Positions 10,564 to 23,352 of a stretch of DNA of 64,000 nt are shown in pieces. Origin of the DNA: Carnegiea gigantea. Its lineage: Eukaryota; Streptophyta; Magnoliopsida; Caryophyllales; Cactaceae. Location of the stretch: the NCBI GenBank assembly GCA_029747015.1, contig JAKOGI010001990.1, forward strand, positions 77,001 to 141,000, given 5' to 3'. Position numbers and translations under genes: made by a program. The notes under the pieces are model-generated. The model was not told the origin of the DNA. It was given only the letters and a program-made list of their open reading frames with translations, and searched no databases. Numbering within the stretch: the stretch's first letter is position 1; each line of letters starts with the position of its first letter.

Positions 10564-13500
10564 GTGGATCTGGGTTCCCAAAACAAATACTTAGCTGTTT
10601 TGCAGGCTAAAGTGAGAGGAGGCAATCAACTATGGTTCTTGGATAGTGGTTGCTCAAGGCATATGGCGGGAGACAAATCAAACTTCCTCCCACTTACAGC
10701 CTTTGATGAAGAAAGAGTGGCATTTGGAAACGACAAATCTGAAAAAATTATCAGTGTAGGTAAGATAGATAAATCACTCTCTCACTCTATTAATAATGTG
10801 TATTTAGTAGACGGTTTACAACATAATTTGCCAAGTGTGTCGTAACTATGTGATAGAGGTAATCATGTTGTTTTCTTTATAGATCAATGCTTGATTACCA
10901 ATATCAAATCTGGTGATATTGTGTTAAGGGGGAAGCGATACAACAATGTGTATAAAGCTTGTGTTCTTTCACTTTTCCAAAATCGTTTGACTTGTTTGAC
11001 TGCTCTTGATAATGATATTATGCTTTGGCACAAGAGGCTAGGACATGCAAGCCTTTCTCTTTTGAATAAACTCATTACCAAAGACCTAGTAGTCGGACTA
11101 CCTTCCATCAAGTACAATGATGAGAAGGTGTGCGACGATTGTGCTAGAGGAAAGCAAGTTAGGACTTCTTTCAAGTCAAAGAACTGTGTTAGTACTTCCC
11201 GACAAACTTGTTGATTTGTGTGGTCCTATGAGGATCACAAGTAGAGGTGGGAAGAGGTATGTATTTGTTATAGTAGATGATTACTCTCGTTTCACTTGGA
11301 CTCTATTCTTAACATTGAAGGATGAATCATTTGAAAAGTTTCTCGTTCTTCTTAAGAAAATTGAAAAGAGAGTAGAACACTCATTGGTGAGTGTTAGGTC
11401 TGATCATGACAAAGAGTTTAAAACTCTAGCTTCATTGAATATTGTAATGAACATGGTATTGATTACAATTTTTCCGCCCCCAGAACACCCCAACAGAACC
11501 AGATGGTAGAGCGTAAAAATCAGACTCTAGAAGACATAACTAGGACTATACTTGTTGCTAGTGGTCTTCTTAGAAATTTTTGGACAAAGGCATTGAACAT
11601 AGCATGTTATATTATTAATAGATGCATGATAAGCCCCATACTTAACAAGACTCCTTATGAACTTTTCAAGGGACGAAAACCCAATATTATGCACTTGTGG
11701 GTGTTTGGTTGTAAATGCTATGTGCATAATAATGGGAAGGAATCCTTAGGAAAGTTCGACCCCTAGGAGTGATGAAGCATATTCTTAGGGTACTCCTCAC
11801 ACAGTAAGGCATACAAAGTGTTTTAACAAAAGAACCTTGTGTGTTGAACAGAGTGTGCATGTATTATTTGATGAGACTAGCTCTATGGTTGAGCATGATA
11901 CACAGGATGAAGAGTTTGAACTTGGTCTTATAAGAAAAGACCTCTCGCTCACTCAAAGCTCCATAGTTGACAAAGGTAAGGCTCCTGAAGGTGAACCAAG
12001 TCTTGGAACTGATAATTTGGAAGGTGGGTAAGGAGCAAACCAGATAGGGGAAAGTATTGCTGAACCTGAACAGAACCGGCCCACTCAACTCAATTATTCC
12101 GGAACTGATATGGGAACAGGCACCAAAACAGTTTCAGAACCTATTTTACCAAGTACCCAGGAGAGATTGATAAGTGTATCTATGGATCCATTTATTCCAT
12201 AACCCTGAAAGCACCAGCGCTCACACCTCCTTGCCCAGATCATATCTGATATTAACACAGGGGTGCAAACCAGATCTAAACTCATAAACTTTTGTGCCTT
12301 CTATTCTTTTCTATCTAACATTGAGCCAAAGAATGCTTATAAAGCTCTTGCAGATTCTGACTGGGTTACTGCCATACAAAAAGAGTTTTATCAATTTGAA
12401 AGGAACAAAGTCTGGCACCTTGAACCAAGGCCTAAGGACAAATCGATAATTGGCACCAAGTGGGTGTTCAAGAACAAACTGAATGAGTTCGGAATAGTCA
12501 CTCGGAATAAGGCTAGGCTGGTGGTTCAAGGTTACAACCAAGAAGAGGGAATCGGCTATGAGGAAACATTTGTACATGTTGTAAGGATCAAGGCTATCCC
12601 CCTTTTGGTGGCCTTTGCAGCTCACATGGAGATCAAACTGTATCAAATGGACGTCAAGAGTGTATTTTGCAATGGATACCTTAAGGAAGAGGTGTATGTA
12701 AGCCAACCCCCTAGTTTTGAAAATCATGATTTCCCTAACCATGTGTTTAAACTTGACAAAGCTCTTTATGGTTTAAAACAAGCTCCTAGAACTTAGTATG
12801 AATGCTTGTCAAAATTTCAAATTGATAATGGCTTTCAAGGGGGCAAGCTAGACAATACCTTGTTTCTCAAATCAAAGGGGGAACATCTGTTGATTGTTCA
12901 AGTATATGTCGATGACATCATATTCGGTGCAACCAACAATGAATTATGTGATGATTTTTCAAAATTGATGAGGAGTGAGTTTGAGACGAACATGATCGGC
13001 GAGCTTAATTCTTTCTTAGGCTTGCAAATCAAGCAAACCTCAAATGGAACTATAATACATCAACAAAAATATGTCAAGGAGTTAATTAAGCGGTTTGGAA
13101 TGGAATCGGTTAAGCCCATAGACACACCCATCTCTCCTTCAACCAGATTGGTTGTGGATGATGGGAGTCCATCAGTTGAGGGGAAATCCGATAGGGGCAT
13201 GATAGAGTCGCTTCTATACCTAACCGCTAGTAGACCTGATATTATTTTCAATTTGTGTTCCCGTTTTCAGTTAAATCCTAAAGAAACACATTTAAAAGCT
13301 GTAAAATGGATTTTGTGATATTTGAAATACACCTCGAACTTAGCTTTATGGTATCCTCGAGGGTACAATTTTGATCTCATTGGGTATGCGGATGCTAATT
13401 ATGCTGGATTCTTGGTTAATAGAAAAAGCACCTCAGGTATGGCTCATTTTCTTGGACCCTGTTTGGTCTCTTGGGCAACCAAGAAACAACACTCCGTTGC

Positions 13501-13843
13501 TATGTCCACAGCAGAAGCCGAGTATATAGCGGGTGCTTCTTATTGTGCTCAGTTGTTGTGAATAAGGCAACAACTCAAGGACTTTTCTGTTGACACGGGA
13601 TGTATTCCTATATTTTGTGATAACACAAGTGCAATTAACATTACCAAAAACTCATGTCAACATAAAAGGACTAAGTATATTGACATACGTCATCATTTTT
13701 TGAGAGACAATGTTGAAAAGGGCTTAATTTCAATGAAGTTTTGTGCCACTGATAAGCAAATTGCTGACATCTTTACTAAGTCACTGAGTAGAGAGCAGTT
13801 TGAGAGGAATAGACTTAAATTGGGTATGATTAAAGGAACTTGA
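10564..13843 (+). pseudogene. Copia pol: protease, integrase, RT, RNase H (broken)
   Basis: Domains in order: aspartic protease with LDSGCSRHM near 10640; GAG-pre-integrase with LWHKRLGHAS near 11023; integrase core with VDLCGPM near 11210 and VIVDDYSRFTW near 11270, then MVERKNQTLED at 11503; reverse transcriptase from about 12263 with MDVKSVF and the catalytic YVDDIIFG near 12905; RNase H with ADANYAG, KKQHSVAMSTAEAEYIA and DIRHHFLRD near 13330-13710. It ends at TGA 13841. It is interrupted by frameshifts (near 11170, 11460 and 11765) and by stops at 12794, 13317 and 13559. The latter three replace an expected Trp or Arg codon, consistent with C-to-T or G-to-A change. Confidence 0.93.
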
Positions 13844-14396
13844 GCATGCTTGTTTAATCCCAATGATTGACTTGTTAAGGGTTTTTAGGCCAAATAAATT
13901 GTTACAATGGATGCATTTAATTTTTGTGCTTTTACTAGCATATGTGCGAAATGTAACATGCTGACACTCGTTGAGGTCTAATGATATTGCCCTTAGTGTC
14001 ATGAGACACCGAACTTTTAACAGTAAGAACAGGCTCTAGGAACAGACCTGACTACTGTTTGTATCATGTGCTGACCAAATGGCGTTATTAAAGGAATGTT
14101 GAAAACCAAAATTTTCTTTTTCATTACACCTAACCTATAATTTATACCATACCTAGTGTAATGATGTACTACATGCAAAACATTCTCTGTCTTCAAGAAG
14201 GGCCAAAATAAACTCTCCCATAAACTCCTTCGATTTTCAGGCCACTCATGCTCACCATTAAATCCCTCCACTCTCTCTCTCCATAACCCATCCATCCATC
14301 CCTCTCTCTCTCTACCAAGAACCCGATTTCCCTCTATTTCCTTAAACCCCTTCAAAACCCTAACTCCAAATCACCTCAAATCCTCAAATCCTCACA

Positions 14397-16187
14397 ATGG
14401 CAAGAACTCGCGGCGGTAAAGCATCCTCTAAACGCAAGACTTCTCACCCAAGATCACTACGAGACCAACTATCAAGAAAAAGGGGCAGAATTGAGATGAG
14501 TTTTGAGGGAATATTACCAGCACCTTCATCGCCACAAATGATCACGATTGGTATGAAAAACCCTCCCTCACCTTCTTTTTCGATTACTCCCTCTATTTTT
14601 GGGTTCTTGAAGAGCTTAGACTTAAGATCAGTAGACTTGAACCCTGATATGGTACCTTTAGTATACCCAATTACGGGATGGGAGTTGGTGGTTTATGACC
14701 CAAGTGTGGCTGAATCAAGGGTAGGGGGAAATCTGTCTGAGTCAGTTGAGTATACTGTTGATATGGATATTGGGCATGTTGGAGAAGAGCCTATTCTCGA
14801 GACTGATTCCATCATAGTAGAGGATATTGATGAAGATGAACCGATTTTGCGGTTTAAAAGAACTGTCCAGACTGCCCCATAACCAAATTTTAAACCAGGT
14901 ATCAAACCTTAACGAAAGACTGCAACCTCACCAAATATACCCCTCACTCCACTGGTATCACGACCCAGAATGCAAAGTTCAGGTCCTGCCTCTGTTTTTC
15001 CTTTGCCAAAAGATAGGGTCGACAGCTCTGTCACAAAGAAAAAATCAGCTCTCAAAACACCCACCAAAACACCTACCAGAACACCTTCTAGACCAGCTCC
15101 GTCTAAGAAACCTGTAAAAGAATGGGAGGCCTCAGAACAAGTCTCAGAACTGGTTGAGGAGTCTGATGAACCAAAGAGAAAGAAAATTAGGAAAAACATG
15201 ACACTTGGTGAAAGGTATGAGCATTTTCTTCAGAAATCTGTAGTTTGGGGTAAGGTGGTTAAAGTCTCTTACTTTCAGGAACAGGGGCTTGGAGTATTCT
15301 TAGAAAAGTTAAAAGCACAAGGTTGGTTGGACTTGTTCACCAACACTAAAAGAGGTTGTTCTGTCCTTGATTTAGCTGAATTCTATGCTAACTGTATTGT
15401 CGCCAATGGAGTGGTGACAAGTACGGTTAATGGTCATAAGTTGCGTTTTGATACTCATGACTTAGGTGAAATGCTTGGGGTACCTTCTGACAGTTTTGAT
15501 ATACATGTCCTTGAGGACAAGAGTGTGCTTGGTGATGAGCGGTTGTTGGAATTGACCCGTAAGCTAGCCTTAAAACCCCACCTGACTGAGTCCCGATCTG
15601 TGGAAAAGGGGGAAATGATGCCATTGTATCGATTGTTATTTTGGTTTGTCATTAAGAACACCGTTCCCCGAGGTCAGGGATGCAACCTTATTGATCCTAT
15701 GGACATGTGCTATACTGACTCCTTAGATCGGGGTGAGAAAATTAACTTGCCCGCAATCATGATTAGCCACATCGGGCGAATAGCTAACACATCTAAGGAT
15801 CATGATATAGGATATGGGTTCTTACTGACGTCAGTGTTTGAGAAGCTTGGGATTCCCTTATAGAAGAGAATAGGCTTTCAAGTCAGTGATGAGATTGGCA
15901 GCAGCACTTTGATTGGGTGTGGTTTCGAAGTGACAAAAGGCGGCAGTGCAACTTCAGAACAGGGGTTCCAAACACCACTTGGACCTGTTCCCAGTGAAGC
16001 CTCCACATCCAGCGCTCCCATAATTGATACACTGTTGCAGGACCAGATTACATTGAAGAAGGAGATAGCTAAAGTAATGCAGGTGCTTACAGAGGAAAAG
16101 GCTCTCAATGCCAAACGTCACGAGGATCTGCTGAGTGCCCTTCCTGCCCTCACAGCCAAATTCCCTCCTCCACCTTCCTCTACTTGA
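14397..16187 (+). pseudogene. Env-like / putative plant transposon protein of SIRE-type Copia
   Basis: One continuous frame of 597 codons interrupted only by three in-frame stops (TAA 14880, TAA 14910, TAG 15861). The N-terminus is basic (MARTRGGKASSKRKTS). The middle, after about codon 270, is the globular domain found in SIRE-type third ORFs and in many plant hypothetical proteins ('putative plant transposon protein'), with GWLDLFTNTKRGCSVLDLAEFYAN-like and LGEMLGVPS-type segments. The C-terminus has a predicted coiled coil (LKKEIAKVMQVL) and a proline-rich end. Function is unknown; an envelope role was proposed for SIRE1 but not proven. No clear signal peptide or strong membrane helix is seen. 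It follows pol by about 550 bp. Confidence 0.85.
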
Positions 16188-16630
16188 ACATGTTCCTTTC
16201 TCTGTTTTCAACACTGTTTTTCAAACACTTGATTATGTATGTGCTACTAATGGTTTATGGCTGTTTTTAGATGGTTAATGCATTTATGCTCTAACTTTGC
16301 TTGTTGCTGTGTTATTTGGTCGTGCGTGACTCAGATGGCGAATATTATTACTGTATCATCTACTTGAGTGTATCACTGTTACTTCCCGTTTTACCGCTTT
16401 GGTGGTGATTGCATCCACCCGGCCTCCTCACCCTTTTCGATGATGTCAAAGGGGGGAAGATGAGTATGACCTTGTTTCGATTGTTTTGCCTAGTTTAAGT
16501 TGACCTCTTAACTCTTGTTTTCTCCTTAGTGTGAGGGTGGATAACTATTTTGGCACTAATATCTATTTGCCCTATTTCACTATTAATTGTCATTGATAAC
16601 TTATGCTCGTTTGGTTTATCATCATCAAAA

Positions 16631-16640
16631 AGGGGGAAAT
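16631..16640 (+). other. Polypurine tract
   Basis: AGGGGGAAAT immediately before the 3' LTR, the expected plus-strand primer position for the Copia element. Confidence 0.8.
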
Positions 16641-18263
16641 TGTTAACCCAATTAATGTGTAAGGTTTTGATGATGACAATCCAAATGAACTAGTCAATAT
16701 GTTGTACTTGAGATTAGGTGTTGTGCTTGAGTTGAGTATTAAGACAGGATCTAAAAGAATACTTAGAACAATTCGAATGAGCGCGGAGCATCAAAGTCGA
16801 TACATGCACAAGAAGTCCAGCTGATAACAAGAGTCTGATAACATTGCCTAAGAACAGTTCTGAGCACAGAGCATGGAACATCAAAATCATATCCAAGGAA
16901 TTCAGCTGATAACAAGAGTCTTAGGCTTAGCATTTGTTTTATTTTTTAGATTCTTGTTAATATGCCAATTAGAAGGTCTTGGCTTTAGCATTTGCTTTGA
17001 AATGTTTTTAAGTACTTCAGAACACTGCCTCAGAACAATTTTGAGAAGTCAGGTCTGCGGTGTTCTGACGTCAAAGACAAAAAATGAATTTCAAGATTTT
17101 AGAATGATTTTTTTTACCAACGATTTTCTTGAAAATAATTAGGATTAAGTTCCATGGGACAATTAGGTCTAAAAAGATTTTCTCTTTAAAGATAATGTTG
17201 AGAGATTTTTCTGTAGAATCTAAAAAGGTTTCTTCCGTTAAAAAGTACTTTTGAAAGATCCTTGAAAGATTTTATCCTATCTTTTAAGGGAAGAATATCA
17301 AGTGGAGAAATTGTGAGGAGCTTGGCTGCTAAGTTGCTAAGTGGACATGGAATTCTTTTTGCCCTACTCGTGCGCCATATGCACCACACTATTTAAGTCT
17401 CCTCCTTTTTTAGTTTTTCTCAAGGTTTTCCAAAGGTTTAAAATTGTCTTTGTGAGTCTGAATTTTCTAAGAGAAAACCTTCAAAGAGAGTGCTTAATCG
17501 AGTTTTCAATATTGGCATAATAGGGATTGTATTGTACCTTACATTCAGCTTGTTTAGAAGCATTCAAGTAAGGAGTTTTCCTTTTTATCTTTTCCATCAG
17601 TGAGATAAGAGAGTGTACAAGTCTTGGGAGACGTTGGACGTGGTTTTTGTAACGAGGATCTCGGGGTAGACTAAGTTACGTGGTGTTTGTGACGAAGGTC
17701 TTGGGGTAGACCAAGTTACGTGAGTGACTAAAGCCCTGTTCTTTTCAGTAGGAAATGATAGGTGTGGGATGGGTGAGTGTGGGAAAGGGAGGTAAGGAGT
17801 GGGTGAGAGTGGGCAGGAGTTAAAAGGAGTTGAATGAAGTTGGGGAGTTGAATGAAGGAGTGTGGGAAAGGGGGGGAAGGAGTGGATGAGAGTGAGAAGG
17901 AGTGGTATTTTTGTTTAAGTGTGGGAAAGAGTGGGAAAGGAGGAAAGAGTGGGTTAGGTTCATTAAACCACGAAAAGAACAGGGCCTGAGTCACGTGTGT
18001 TACAGTTATAACGTATTCGGCCCGTTTAGTGAAAGTGGATTGAAATCCTACAGTAGTAGGTTGTGGTTGTTACACCTCAATTGGACCAGAGGTGGTTTTT
18101 CATGTAAAAATATTGTGTCTTCTTTATTATTTCTGCAATTAGTTTTGTTTCTACTTCACTCCAAGGACTCAATCCAAACAGTTTTCACGAGTGTTCTGAA
18201 ATAATCAGAAAAGTCGGTAGATACAATTCACCCCCTTGTGTCCTTGTGCGATTAAGTCTAACA
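16641..18263 (+). repeat. 3' LTR of the SIRE-type Copia element (with nested MITE)
   Basis: 1623 bp, starting TGTTAACC and ending TCTAACA before the GATAT duplication. Removing the 255-bp MITE plus 3 bp gives 1365 bp, matching the 1360-bp 5' LTR. Confidence 0.93.
17732..17986. mobile_element. Tourist-like (PIF/Harbinger) MITE nested in the Copia 3' LTR
   Basis: 255 bp absent from the other LTR. Terminal inverted repeats are AGCCCTGTTCTTTTC at the left and GAAAAGAACAGGGCC at the right. The target TGA is present once in the 5' LTR; here it flanks the insert as TAA (17729-17731) and TGA (17987-17989). The interior is rich in GGGAAAGG/GTGGG words. No coding capacity. The 3-bp target and GGGCCTGTTC-type termini fit Tourist-like MITEs. 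Confidence 0.85.
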
Positions 18264-18268
18264 GATAT

Positions 18269-19546
18269 CAAGAATTTGTTTTTTTTAATCAAAAGCAATG
18301 GGAATTATCTCAGATTTGAATAAATGTAGGAGTAGATACCATCTCATGCCTTAGAAATAACATTACCTATAGAATTCTCGACCCATAATCTCTTCCTACA
18401 ATAAAGAGGTTGAATTGATTTAGATCATTAGTGCGTCGATCCACTTGTTTAATTAATGAAGAGGAAACAAAGTCAAATGAAATTAGTAAAGCAAGAATGT
18501 CCTTTATTAAAAAATATAAAAAGCTATCTTTCAGAGCCATATTTTGCAAGATAAGAATAAGCAATCTCCTTTATCCATTGAATTACCATGAGCTAGCCCA
18601 ATGTAACTAGTCCAATAACATGCTTGAGCTTCCTCCTCCACTGCTCCTCCAGTAAATCCTTTTTGCCTAATTCAATATTGCTAATTCAATATTCACATCA
18701 TGGCTCCTAATCACAAATCATCAACCCCAACCATCCTCACCCATACACCCTCCTTCGAAGTTAGCATTGGTGGCTTCCATAATGTCAAATATGGCTCCAT
18801 AGGTTCTACTTCTCTAGGTCATGCATCCCTGTAACATTGAACATGGCCTAGAGGTTTAGTACTTAATCTAGCAGGATTAAGATCATGAGCTGAAATATGA
18901 ACATATTCCTTATGCTCCACCGTTTCTAAGCAATAGCAACGAACATATCAAAATCATCTAGACTGAACACCTTAGTCGCCCAAACATACTAAAGTGAGTG
19001 CATCATCTTTAATTAAGTATCCCAAAGATTTGCATTCGACTCACTTCCCTAGGCATGGACTACAAGAAGAAAATTAAGTATTTGATTTAGTATTTAACAA
19101 AGTAAAGGTTTAATAGTTTTATGTGAAGATAAAAGATATACATCAACAGATGCAACATCTTTAAATGGATAGATTTAGAAAAGCAATTTCCAAATGGATA
19201 TAAAAATTTAAAACCTTACATGATAGTTTGTTTGTATGTAATTTAAAACAACTTTCAAGTTTAAATATAATGCAATTAAAAATTCTAAAATGACTGAACT
19301 TTATATTAATTTTGAAAGCATGAGTGCAATCTTTTTATAGCTATTGCTAGAATAAGTGTGGAATGGTTTTAAACTAGCACCCATAGAGACACATGTTTTA
19401 ATGAGCAATGTATCTTAGCCAATCCTACAATGACTGGGGTGAGAACTTATGTGCGTAAGTTCGCATGGATAAGTTTGTAGGAAAACTTCGTAGTAACTAT
19501 TGTGAAACTTTTTCTTATTTAAAATTGTGATTGTTCATGGGTGGAC
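18269..19546. other. Intergenic, no gene seen
   Basis: AT-rich sequence between the Copia element and the solo LTR. Only short accidental open frames. No promoter, RNA gene or transposon terminus was recognised. Confidence 0.5.
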
Positions 19547-20579
19547 TGAGCTGTAACGCCCCGCCTGAAGGGAACAAGTGCGTCACCACTGTGGATGCTC
19601 AGTTAGAAACACTAACAAGGCTATCTAAATCTCCCAACCTTAATTAACCTGCTAGTAGGCAAGCACGGCGGAAGCTCATAACGAAATCTAACCAAAGTTT
19701 GAGGGGTAGTTCTAAAACATGCATTTACTTACATACTTAAATGTATCCATAATGGTCTTACACATGTGCGAACCAAAAATACATTTAGAATTGTGTTTAT
19801 TAAACATAATCCATAACATAAACATATAACAAGGTCTGCATCCCTAACTAAGTTCTTCGAAAATTTTTCACAGCTAACTAGCTCCCTTAATGCTCCTACA
19901 GTCCCTTTTTGCTTCCAAAACCTGAAAAATGGTGAGGTCATGAGCTCCCCAAGCCCAGTAAAAAACCCTTACCTTATCCATTGTTACACTTTACACATTG
20001 ACCGGTTAACACATAATCACACAGTACATGTATTTTATGACATATAGACAGAACATATCATATAGCATATAGAGGGCGAGAAAAGAGCATGCCTATGCTT
20101 CAGAAATCAAAATAAACTCATATCTTTTATATCTAACATGCTCCCGAACTTTACAAAATACACACATACATGTATGTCATGGCGTGGGCAATTAGACTAA
20201 CTTAGTTGTACTTGTCCCACACCAGGTACGATTCAAGAACTCTCATTTTTACTTAAGTCCCTAAATAAATTCTGCTGTTAGTCTATTCACTAAACTAACC
20301 ATGGTTGTCCCACACCAACCATATTCTTTGGGCTTCTAATTCTTGTTGAAGTCTAAAAGAAAGCAAAGTTTGCTAAATCAAGCTAATGCCCCACCCATAA
20401 CCATACTTGATGCATACATAAAGCATATCGCTTTGAAAGTCCACACAGTTGCTATCCACACATGATATATTTCTATAAATGTATTTAACAATTACGCATA
20501 TGCTTTAAAATCAATTACAATTTCATAAACATCCTGAATGATCATTCAAATCTAAAACCAAATTCAAAGTCCAACTCTA

Positions 20580-20695
20580 AGCCAAAACTAATTTCATAAC
20601 ATATCCAAAGTCTAAATCCAATCCAAAACCAATTTCATAACATATCCAAAGTCCAAATCCTAGCCAAAATCAATTTCATAACATATTGCATATTC
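20580..20695. repeat. 41-bp tandem repeat inside the solo LTR (about 3 copies)
   Basis: The word ATTTCATAACATAT recurs at 20591, 20632 and 20673, with the intervening CCAAAGTC(T/C)AAATCC conserved. Confidence 0.85.
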
Positions 20696-21344
20696 TTAAC
20701 TAACTACAAAACTTTTAGTTTAGGGAAAATCAATTCATGACTCACACAAAGAATCATCACAACATAAGGGTGACAAACACATCCTGGTGGCCCAGCTACG
20801 GTTCATTCATATGGTATCAACCAATGGTGGATCAGCTGTAACTCATTCATATGGTACCAATCAGGCATTCACGCTCTAAAAGACGCGAACTACCGACAAC
20901 ACGAACCATGGAATCACATTCATATCCTAATAAGTTTAGACCGAAACCTTCCTTACTAGAGATCCACATAGCTCACATAACACATAAGACTAACATTCAT
21001 ATCCTAGGGGATTGGTTAGAACCTCTCCTACTAGGCGACTTAAACATAATGACGATCACTGCTATGGCCATAGCTCTAAAATGTCATGTAATAGTCTCAG
21101 TCAAGACATGAACCTTTTTCCTTAAAAACATAACTTAATGCATTGTAACATTCCTCATAGATGCTCGATTTCACAATTTTTGACAAAACATAGTCAAAGA
21201 AAGATATAGTTCCACCCAAAATAATTTTCACAAGTTTCGAATAAATCATAACAAACACCTAAATTTTTTAATGCGTGAAATCATCACAAACGTGATGAAG
21301 ATTTAATTTATGGATACCAATAACCATAGTTACACCAACCATAG

Positions 21345-21990
21345 CATTCCACTAGAAAATTCGTAATTCAAAGAATACACATCCGACATTCATGAAAATT
21401 TGCAGACAAATATAACATAGCATGAGGAATTAATCATAATATTTTCATAATTTTCTCTGAAGCCAATTCACAAAAATTGAAACAATACCCGAAGATATAC
21501 ACTAAACAGGAAAAGTTCAATCAAAAATCCATAAATCATAAAGTACACATCCAAAATTAATAAACCTTCACAGAAAATATCCAAGTATTATAGACCATAC
21601 ACAGCAAAATTTTCATAATTTTTCACCTAGCAAATAACTCTTAAAAATTAAAACAATAACCGAAATCATGCACTACAACATGACAGTTTCAATCAAAAAT
21701 TGATAACTCACAAAGTATACATCTAAAATATATGAGACTTCATAAAAAATTTTCAAATAACATGTATAGTTTACAGTAAAATTTTCTCAAGTTTTCTCCA
21801 ACTCAATGGCTCACAGTAATTCAAATATCATCTGAATTTTCCAACTAAATAACAGGGCAGTTTCAATCAAAAATTCCTAACTCCTAGACCACATATCAAA
21901 AATTCACTAAATTTTATAGGAAATTGTCCAATATCATAGGTCACCTACAAGAACAACGTTAGAATTTTTCACGTAGCCAATAATTTACAA
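21345..21990. repeat. Diverged ~173-bp tandem repeats inside the solo LTR (about 4 copies)
   Basis: The word TTCAATCAAAAAT recurs at about 21516, 21688 and 21862, and a further diverged unit precedes them. Each unit also carries a 'tcaaagtacacatcc'-like and an 'aattttc' segment. Such internal satellites are common in long Gypsy LTRs. Confidence 0.7.
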
Positions 21991-22775
21991 AAAATCAAAT
22001 AGTGGTAGGCTGTGTGTAGAATTCAAAAATTCAACTTCTATTTTTCTTCTATCTTGTTCTTCCAATACCAATAATCAATCCAAAAATCTATAGTTTAGCA
22101 TATATATAAACAAATTCATAGCATATCTATCAATCTTTAACATCCACATAACCCAAAAATCACAAGTAAACATGAACTTTTAGGGTGGGTTTCTACCAAT
22201 TGAAATTGGTCTTCCAAGCTATCAAACCCTACAAATATGAAATTCATAACTTCAACCTTCAATTGAATCCTCAATTTCAAGCATAAGCCATCAAATTTAT
22301 CTTCCCCTAATCAATTTTAGGTTGAAGAAAGTAAGAATTACTCACCTTAGTTTGCAATCAAAACCAAAAACCAATTCTCTTTTTCCTTCTTCTTCTTTCT
22401 TCTCCTCCTCTTTTTCTTCTTCTCTCCTCCTCTGCTTCTCTGTGTGCATGGGCTGTGTGTGTGTTTTGGATAAGAAAAACGGAACACACCACTTGATAGT
22501 TATCACGTAAAAAGAACCCCCTTCCCCTTTTTATGTTTTCTTTTTCCTTTCTTTTAGGGTCAAGCGCCCCCTTTTGACTCTTCTTTCCATTTTTTTTTTT
22601 GTACAATTACTATTAAATGAGTAATATCTTCTAATTACTCCCAAAATATAATAATAATATACTAATTTAAGCACTCACACATGTCCAAAATAAATACGTA
22701 AAATACACGCAAATCGATCATACAATGACATATAGACGAAAATTAATACTAAAAATTTTAGAGTGTTACATGAGC

Positions 22776-23352
22776 TATTAATTAAATTTAGTTTTTATAT
22801 TTAAATTGTTAAATTGAGAATTGTTAGCATAGTTTGATTTCGGCTTGTTATAATAGCAAATTTTTTAGTTTGTTTAAATTTGTTGTGTTTCTATATAAAA
22901 ACGGAGAAAATAAAATAAAGACAATTTTCAATTTTTATATATAATTTTTAGGATCTATATTTGTGTTTCTTTTTAGCTAAAGATCAAAAGGAGGATGAAG
23001 ATCACAACCCAATTAATTAGTTGAGCGAAGCATGCCTAGCCCAATTTCCCACCATCCTTCATCTGTCTTCCTAGGACCCTACGTGAACGCGGGATGCTTG
23101 TGCACTGAACTGCCCCCTCATTCGTCTTCCCCTACATTCCCTGAGCTCTCATGTGTGGCGTGCCATACTCCCCGCCAAACTTAATCTTCTCTCTCTTCCT
23201 TCTTTATGTATGCGGTTACAGTACTACCCAAAAATGCAAGAGTCTTCTTCTTCTTCTAACGCCATCTACATGCCTGCCCATCTCTTAATCATCTTTCATA
23301 AATTCGTTCATTTTCTTCCTCCCTCTTTCATCGATTGGGCAATCAAAATATC
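22776..23352. other. Intergenic, no gene seen
   Basis: AT-rich then pyrimidine-rich (CTTCTTCTT near 23240). No supported gene or terminus. Confidence 0.45.

Larger units (their letters stand above)
7735..18263 (+). mobile_element. Copia LTR retrotransposon, SIRE/Maximus type with env-like ORF, decayed
   Basis: Complete element of 10.5 kb. LTRs are 7735-9094 and 16641-18263, both beginning TGTT and ending TAACA. The 5-bp target duplication GATAT (7730-7734 and 18264-18268) is perfect. Order is 5' LTR, degraded tRNA-Met primer site, gag, protease, integrase, reverse transcriptase, RNase H, env-like ORF, polypurine tract, 3' LTR. Protease-integrase-RT order defines Copia; the extra ORF after pol defines the SIRE/Maximus lineage. 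Over the first 217 bp the LTRs differ at about 19 positions by eye, so the insertion is not recent. Stops and frameshifts in every domain make it non-autonomous now. The 3' LTR carries a nested MITE. Confidence 0.95.
19552..22770 (-). mobile_element. Solo LTR of a Gypsy-type (Tekay/Del-like) retrotransposon
   Basis: Bounded by TGTAACGCCCCG and GAGTGTTACA and flanked by a perfect 5-bp duplication TGAGC (19547-19551 and 22771-22775). At 3219 bp without coding sequence it has the size and TGTAAC...GTTACA ends of long Tekay/Del-type LTRs, and no second LTR or internal domain follows. Minus orientation is inferred: read that way it starts TGTAACACTCTAAAATTTT and ends GGCGGGGCGTTACA, the usual wording of such LTRs. 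Solo LTRs arise by recombination between the two LTRs of a full element. Lineage is an inference from ends and length only. Confidence 0.82.

Noticed and set aside
17902..18204. 100-codon open frame in the Copia 3' LTR
   Set aside because: Crosses the MITE/LTR boundary, so it is a chance frame.
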